Shown here piece by piece: positions 23,401 to 32,400 of a stretch of DNA of 64,000 nucleotides. The stretch's first letter is position 1, and the number at the start of each line of letters is the position of its first letter. The position numbers were made by a program, and so were the translations under genes. This DNA is from Odontocerum albicorne (lineage: Eukaryota > Arthropoda > Insecta > Trichoptera > Odontoceridae), in the NCBI GenBank assembly GCA_949825065.1, contig OX463847.1, positions 37,255,036 to 37,319,035 of the forward strand, in the 5' to 3' direction. The notes under the pieces are model-generated. The model saw only the letters and a list, made by a program, of their open reading frames with translations, was not told where the DNA came from and did not search any database.

Positions 23401-26400
23401 TTCCTGGAAGATTTATCTTTTCTGTATTAAATACATTCATACCATAACGCAATGTCTGTTTTGGGGTAGGAAGTGGAAAGATCTCCACACCTTTATATCC
23501 ACACATACAGCATTTACCTCTTCGACAAATTTCATCATTCATGTTTTTCCACTTCCCATCAAAATTAATTATCTCTTTCCATTCTTTTCCCAGTGTACCT
23601 CTTATATTCCCACTATCTTACCTTTTCTTTTTAAGTCGAGACTGCGTTGTATTACAGATTTGTTGTATACAGTACAACCTGGTGGGTTTATTGCCATGTG
23701 GCAATATCTTTCAATTAACCAGAAAGATGTAAATGAGGAATTAAGTGAAAACCTGACTGATACCCTATTTAAAAAAATTGGGTACCAACGGTTACCAAAC
23801 CACCAACCCCAGATTAGACCAACTAGGCCACGGGGGTTGCAGTTTTGCCAGTGCAGACCTCCACTGCCATGGTTTAGCCCTGTCTAGTCTCTATTACACT
23901 AACCGCTCTACCATCTACATACTTAGTTAACATATTAACCATTTTACTGCTGAGCCTTTTTTCACATATGCGAAAATTGCGGAAGAATTTTAGAGAAAAA
24001 ATAATCTTTCAATAAAAGTGCACAAAATTGTGTACATTTTCATCAAATATAGAGGGATTTTTGTAATTCTTTCGGTTGTGTGTAGGGAACATATCAAACT
24101 ACTCAAATAAAAGATAATGAATTAAAAATGATTTGCGCGCGCACACTGCGACACGTCTACACAGGTCGATATCTAAAATCAAACTGAGCAATAGTCGATA
24201 TCCCGACGGTACGCAGTTTTCGCGCAGTAATAAAGCGTCGATATATCGACAGCCCGCAGTAAAATGGCTAAATTAGTACATTACAGTGTTGTTAAAACTA
24301 GTTGGAGAAGGTAGCGCAGTGCTATGATGGTTATTTTTTAATCTACAGTAGCATGTTACTCAAGCAACTTAGTAAAAACTAAGAATAGTGCTGCTTTAAA
24401 ACTATTTTAAGGATGAAATCCATTACTTTTTAGGACTTGTAGTGCATTACTCAACAAAATTTATAAATTATGATTAATATTATTAAAATATAAAATATTA
24501 TTTAAAGCATTGTAATTTGTTTTATCAAACATTGTTCATTCCACTTTATGTAACGGTATAACCCAACCGGTTTCAAAGCTTTCACCTCATAATCAGAGGA
24601 GCACAAACAATACTTGTTTGTGCAAAAAATTTTGATTCATATAAAAAATATAAAAAAAAATTCAACTAATTCATATCAAAAATATAAAAATTTTAAAAAA
24701 AGATAATTGGAAATTATTACCTCATTTGATACCCAGTGAAGCTTTGAAGAATTTCAGTTAAAAAACATGAAAAGAGAAAATAATTTATTAATTTAAAAAA
24801 AAATGCTGATTGATTTTTAATAATTGCATGCTGAAAAATGTATTTTCAAACATCATGAAAGTGCTTAAAAAATGTATTTATAATATTCTTACAAAATAGT
24901 AAAAAGATGAGAATAGGTATAATTCATTTTCATATACATATGAAAATAATATCAGTATTGTAAGGCCTATGAAAATAATATCAGTATTGTAAAGCCTATG
25001 AAAATAATATCAGTATCATAAGGCCACTCACAATTTTTTTAATCCATTTAAATAAATTTGGAATTAAATGATTATGCACGTTTAGAGAATCCAGCAAAAG
25101 TTTGTATGAATGCCTATAAGCGTTTTTAGCACTGAAAGTTAAAGCAATGAAAATGAACTGGTATAGTGCTGTTTCATAGAACACTATCACCTCTTATAGT
25201 ACATTTTTAGATGATATTTAGGAATTATCAAAGTAGGCTTAATTCTAAGACAGTAAACTCTCAACCAAGACCTTGGTGCTAGCTATGTTGCAGAGAAGTT
25301 TGAGAGAATATCAAAAGTACTTATAGTTAGTAAGGAAGTATTTTTTGCTCATTATGGTATATTTTGTTCCTTAACAATGATCTTTGTGACCTAATTCATT
25401 GAAGACACTTGAAGAGTCTGATTTTAGGTTAAAAAAAAGAATACTCAGAAAGAATAGAAGAACAGTGTGGTAAAAGACTTCATCTGTTAATTCAACTCAC
25501 ACACGATACAGTGTTATTATCTCTTCATGAGCAATTAGGAAAAAGTTCCGAGTCTAAACCCAAATGTTCAGTTGATGGAGTCCAAAGACAGCGTTATCTC
25601 TCGATCATGCTCTTCAATATATCTGAATCACCAACTTGGATAAGCTAAAGAGTATCATAAGAATTAACAAAAGGTTCCCTTACAAGAAAATAAATTAATT
25701 AAAAGACTGTTAAATAAGTGATTTTTATAGATTTTATTAGCATTAATAGTATTTCTTTGATGAAGATGAAGAGGGTAAATATGATGAAAAAAAAGTAAAA
25801 ATATGGTATAATAGATTGTAGGTTATTTGGGTTTGCATTAATCAAGTTACGGATTGACCGGGTCAGTAAAAATTGTCAAAACTGTGTGTGATTGGATAAA
25901 TAAATGCAGAAGATAATTTGCCTATATAGTATATGAAGTATGTGTTACTATAGTTCGGAAATTATAGGATGAGTCCTGTGACAGCTCACAAATTTGCCCC
26001 AATACAACCTTATGTAATGTATTTACCTAAATAACTTGCTATTTATTAGAATTGAGGCTTATATTAAAGTTGATAAAATAATTAAAATTACTGAACATCG
26101 TTACAAGGTTGTATTTGGCAAATTTGTGAGCTGTAACAGGACTCATCCTAGAATTTCCGAACTATATTGATAAACCTGCTACTACTGATGCCAGATATCA
26201 GAAAGAAGGTACTTTCATACAAGTGAAAATTATACAGCAAACTGCTGCTTAAACTAACAATGAGGGGCCTACTCAGTTCTTTGGAGTAACAGGAATGTTG
26301 CGAAATCTGCAAAGCATCATTTACCGAAAAATAAACATGTTTGCTTTCATATTTTAAATAAAAGAGTAAGTACATATATATTATAACTTTCAGTTTTCTT

Positions 26401-29400
26401 CCTTAACACCCCAGATAATCGAGTCTACTGTATTTCTCTTTATCCCCGTCATCTAAAATAAATACTTTTTTGTAGAAAGTAAATAATCCAATTATCATTA
26501 ATCATATGGTCCACTTAATTCTGAAAAATATATTTATAATGTTTATTTCAACACAAGTTCAATATGACACATGTTAACATTATGCTATAGATGTTATTTT
26601 TTTTAATATATTTATTTATTTGAACAATGTAAAGTTGATTTCGATCATCAAAATATATACTCGTACATCATATAAAATAAAGTTAAGAGTTTGCGTGGTT
26701 ATAAAATTTACGATTCACACAAAATCACAATCAGAAATAACACAACAGATCAGGGCTCAAAAGAGACAGATCCATATTCTGCGCATACATAAAACAAGCA
26801 AAAACATTTTTTTGCTTGTTGAAACCCCCTTTTTTTTTAAATAGTTACCAAAGGGAATTTAACCCACAAACCCCCGATTGGAAGACAAGCATCTTACCAA
26901 CAAGGCCTCAGAGGAGTAATTATGAATCAGTGCTTTATAAGTCAGTTTTTTTACAATTTTTCAAAATGTCAATTTTCATTGTGTATATTAATTGTGAATT
27001 TGTTACAAAACCTCTTTATGATTGTAATTTGTTAAGTCAAACGCTGTTTATTCCACTTTATACTCATTTTAGTTTTACTGATTATCATATAAATTTATAT
27101 GTATTCTAAGATTACAATTACCCATTCGATTTTTTTCTTTATCACCGGCTCGAGTTGTGGATATTCAAAAAATATTTTGAATACTTTGGATAGATTTGGT
27201 AGCATTTTGGGATCTGGTTGGTTCACAATCTGTAATTATATTGTACAATAGTAAAATTGAAAAAGCAAAATAATTGTTTGTTCTTCATGAAAGATGACTT
27301 ATTATATTCGTAGGCTCGCTTTAAACCTGTTGCATAGTCAAGAGTAGTGATGTACCGGGCACTAAAATGCCGGGTATTGAGTTTCAGGGGAAAAAACTTA
27401 CCCGGTTACCCGGGAGGCTGGTTAAAAAATGTAGATATTTATCCAAAACTATCCATATTGGCTAGACAATACTTATCACTACCTCCTAACAGCATACCCA
27501 GTCAATGTTCAGCAAGCCGGATATTATCTGCAAAGAGAGAAGGAATAAACTACTTCCGCGAAACGCAGAGAATTTATTATTTCTGCGTTATAATCTACCA
27601 TTATTGAGATTTAATTACTAAATAAAATTTTTGGTATTACATTTTTTTTCTCATGAATTAAAAATTATGTTTAAATAAATTTTGTGTAATTTATTTTCAT
27701 TCACTTATCTTCTTTTTAGTTTTTATAGGACCCAATACCCAGCACCGGATCCCAGCAATATTTGCCAGGTCTGGGTAATTTGCGGGTACTGAAAATATTG
27801 CCGGGTATGCCGGTTACCGGGTAATTTCCGAGTAACCCAGTACATCACTATTAGGAGGCGGTTGTAGTTAAAAAAATTATCAGAGTTGCTCGCATATTGA
27901 ATTGCCTTAATTGATGGTCTAAGTTTCGAAGGCATTGCAGCTTTCATCCTTAGGGCAATGTCAAAAAACATTACTGAACATAGTAAGTAAGCAAGAAGCA
28001 CCCATCAGGTACACATACTGGCAATCCCAATATGAGCACGTGTTTAGCACATTCAGCCATTTGATTTCATGATCGCAATATAAATAATTTTAAATATTTT
28101 CCTTAATTTTTTCATGCCCTATTGGTGTCAGATCCAATAATGTTTGTGTTTTTGCTCGCACTTCGGATGTGGAAACTATAGTAAGAACTAATTGAAACTA
28201 ATATTGGTCTTTGGGCCTTTTGTTGGCCTGCCTTCATTATTGGCGGCACTGATTCGGCTAGACTTTTAAAATATCACGTCAGGTTAACCGTAGATAAATT
28301 AAAAAATCCCGTCAGGTTAACCGTAGATAAATTAAACTATGGATACAGATCCTGCAGATAACAGGGCTACTGTATCTTACTTCTCAATTTTCAATCCTTT
28401 ACTTGCCATATATGTGACAAGAAACTCTCTACGTGGTATTACGCATAATAAAAATTTCATAAATAAACACTTGCCTCTTGAATTTGGTCATCAGTGTTTG
28501 AAATACATGATTCCCTCTTCTCTTGCTGCAATTGTTCAGTAGGTTCCAATGAGCCGTCTTTGAAGATCTTTCTCAGGAACAGAAACTCCTCTGGAGTAAC
28601 AACATTTCTGATAGCAAAATTTATTTCTTTTAGAGAAAAAAGTGACAAAAACAATGCCATCTCTGTTTTGGAAATGGCCTCTTTAAAAATTGCCATTATT
28701 CTTTCATTCAATATTTGGATTTCAATATCGACTGGTGAGAAACCTAAACAAAAATTTGTAAAATGAAAAAAAAATTATAAAATACAATACATATCTAAAA
28801 CATAAATTATGCCATGTCGCTTACAGAGTTGGTGAGAGATAAGATGTTCATACTTCTCTATCCAAACCACAACTGTTACCTCCTCAACATTCATATGAAT
28901 TCTTTCAAAATCTGGTTCACTTGATCCAGCTACGTTTTCTCCCATTTACCTGTTCCATGCACACCTTACGCCTCTGACTTGTATACTCGTTTAGATGGTA
29001 TTTCACAATTTATTATCTTCACATGTCTAAACCACCATCTTAATGCTCTTTTCTTCATGCCATATAATACATTCATTTTGCCTTTTTTCATACATTGACA
29101 CTTCACAATTATACACCGACAAGAGGGAAACAACGAGATTGTATGTATTATATGTATAGTGTATTGTCAAGATATGATCTGATTAATTCTTTGCTACCAT
29201 TAAGATAATTTAATTTAACAGCTATAAACAAAGCTAAAAATGACGACCTCCGTGGCCTGGTGGTAAGACACTTGTCTGCCGATCCGGAGGTTGTGGGTTC
29301 GATCCCCGCTTAAAATCCAGATTTTTTTAAAATAGGATTCCAGTCTGGTTAATACTTAGGGCCTATAAAAACAGCTTTTTGGTTGGTTGGAAGAGATTGC

Positions 29401-32400
29401 CACATGGCAATAAACTCGCCAGGTTAAAAAAAAAAAGCTCTGTTGTAAAAGTTTGAGTTGTTACCCCTCCTATTTAGTTCAATGATTCTGTTGACTATTG
29501 ACGGAATAGATCATAAAACTCAACCTGAGATATAAATGAACAAAAATCATAGTATCAAAGAAAATAGTTAAAATTTAACATTTATCGTGAAAGTTACACA
29601 AAACAATGAATAACTAAAGCATACACAAAAATCCAGTTAACATGACACTAATTGAACCTAACCATTGCTTTTGTAACAAATCTGGATCATTTCATCTAAA
29701 GAGAGCCTCGAGATAGGAATATGTCGAAACATGTGTTGTGGGGATAAATGTTGTGGGGATTAATGTACGAGGCATATCCAGAAAGTAAGTGTACTGAATT
29801 TTTGTAGGTTACAATTTTTTTTATTTAACACTTGCCGTACGGTGATGGATAGCGAGTGATCATGACTTATATTTTATTTAATTTCTCGAAATATACTGCT
29901 TGCAGGGTCTTCATACTTTATGTATTCCTCATCGAAACCTCTATGATTTGAATGATGTCATTAGGAAACAAAACATTCATAGTTAATTCAACAGAAATTA
30001 ATGATTTTAAATCGCGAATTGACGAAATGTCAAACACTCATTCTTTTTTGACAGTTCGTTTAGCGCCCGTTCCAGGGGAACGTCACCAGTTTTATAATCC
30101 TGATTGTTATTTTTTATTTTTATCTGGTATGTTTTTACTATTATCATTTTTTATCTGGTATGTTATATTGTACCATTACTCTTTTTATAATAAATGTACA
30201 TTTTATTTATTATTTCATTTTCAAAAATATAATAATTGAGATGGCGGGAAATATCGACTGCGATGATAGCGATTTGGAATTTAAGGCGACAGGCAATATA
30301 TCAGAATCAGAAGATTTTGTCGAGGTACAGGATGAAGTATATTCTGATTTGGAGACGAGTGAAGAAGACGAAGAAATATTATTTACATCAAAACATGGAT
30401 TCGAATGGAGTTCATTACGAGTACCACCTCAATCTTCGAGGCATCGGTCGGGTATCAAATATTCTCATCGAAGATTCTGGACTGAGAAATTCAAGTATAA
30501 ATGTACATTCCATAAAAAATATGTGTTGTCTGTTTGTAAATGAAGAGGTGGTAAAAGTGATGTTTAAGAAACAAATCGTCATTTAAATCGAATTCATTCA
30601 GAAAAGAACAAACCAATATCAAAAGACGAGTTATATGAATTCATTGGAATATTGCTCGCACCTGGCAGAAATCGAACACGAAAGCTATCTTTGAGTGAAT
30701 TGTGGATAAGTGAAAGTCCCTTTTGCCAGTCATTTTTCACAACAGCTCTGTCTCGAGATAGATTCATCTATATTTACAGTCATATTCGTTTTGATGATAA
30801 AGAAACCCGAGAAGAGAGATATCAGGGTTTTTTCAGATAAATTAGAACCAATTAAGTGGATTTCAAAAATGTTTATGGATATGTGCAAAAGCAATTATTC
30901 TCCATCTTCGAATATAACTGTAGATGAACGTTTGGCAAACTTTAGAGAGAATTGTTCATTTCGCGTGTACATGAAGTCTAAACTTGGTAAATATGGCATC
31001 AAAATCTGGGTTGCTGCCGACTGCGGCGGCATATGACGCATAACAAATTTACAGGCTTATTCTGGTATGATAAATAATCGTAGAGAGAGATAAATCAAGG
31101 TAACTGAGTAGTTATAGAAATGGTTCAACCGCAGTATGGCACGAACAGGAGGATAACCACAGGTATTTTTATTACCTCCATCAAATTAGCCGATAATCTT
31201 TTATTAAAAGGTTTAACTCTAACTGGCACGCTTCGAAAAAATAAAAGAGTAATCTCACTTGAATTTATACCGTCTAGAGAGAAAACAATCCATAGTAGCT
31301 GAAAATAAAATACTTGTTTCGTGTGTACCACAAAAAATAAAGCAGTATTATTATTATCCACTCAATTCAATGATGCAGAAATTGATTATTCAGAAAAACA
31401 AAAGCCACTATAGTAATTATACATCATTATAATAATACGAAAATTGGAGTAGATACGGGAGACTAAATTACTTGAGAGTACTCTTGCTCAAGGTCAACGA
31501 GAAGATGGCCTTTCCGTCTTTTTATGGAAATTATAGATATGGCTGCATTGAATGCATACCTCTTATGGATAGACAAATATCCAGAGTGGAAACAAAATAA
31601 TTAATACCACCGAAAACATTTCACAAGAGAGTTAAGTTTGGAATTGGCAATGCCCAATATCTTAAAAAGGAAAAATAGCAACAACAAGATGCTTTTAATA
31701 CAGTTTTAACATATTGTAGCGAGTCAATATCCGAAACATTAGTAAATAATACCCTTTTGGCACCCCGTGAGGTCCTCAAAAGAGGAAGTTGTGGGTTTTA
31801 TTAAAAACATTCGAGAAAAAAAACCAGGCTATTCTGCAATATTTGTCAAACACCTGCGTGTTTAGTACGTAGAATATAGTAAAAAAAAAAGTGGTTTCAT
31901 GCCCCAATTGCGATAACTTTCTCCATAGGATTAAACTTTGATTATATGATATGTTTGTCCTATTTTCAAATTTTCTGTAGTGTTTATATTTTCCAAATTG
32001 CATATATTTTATTGATTTGAATTTCGTGTTTGTTTATATATAATTTTGAATTTCGTGTTTGTTTATACTATATAAATTTCTCGCCCTAAAACCTTGATTT
32101 TTGAATTTATATATTCATTTTATATTTTGTTTATATGTTATTTATTGTCTTTATTCGAATTATGGTTTTATTGCCAAAAAAATACACGCTACATTTTATT
32201 GTATAATTTTATGAAAAAAAATTAAAAGGCTGGAAATCTCTTATCACGCATGCGCATTCTGAATGTTGCGCAGACCGAACGACGCAGCGTAAAAATAATA
32301 TTCTTATAGAAATGCCTTTCTGTTTCAGCTCTTATTTTATCATTTCTTACCTTTATTTTATATTATTCGACATTTTATTACATAATAAAATGATGTTTAT

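Noticed and set aside
23291..23887. 198-codon open frame on the plus strand
   Set aside because: It runs antisense through DRC9 exon 3 and into a SINE; no domain and low-complexity Phe/Ser-rich composition.
16364..25025. Direct repeats that might suggest a CRISPR array (16364, 24939)
   Set aside because: Units abut with no spacers; they are minisatellites in introns of a eukaryotic gene.
25032..25131. Possible minus-strand exon (encodes A-K-N-A-Y-R-H-S-Y-K-L-L-L-D-S) with good CAG acceptor and GTGAGT donor
   Set aside because: Entry phase 2 and exit phase 0 do not fit DRC9 exon 2 or exon 3, and I see no match to the family.
22797..29435. tRNA genes suggested by B-box GGTTCGATCC
   Set aside because: No complete cloverleaf, and the same extended 3' body follows each copy, so they are SINEs.
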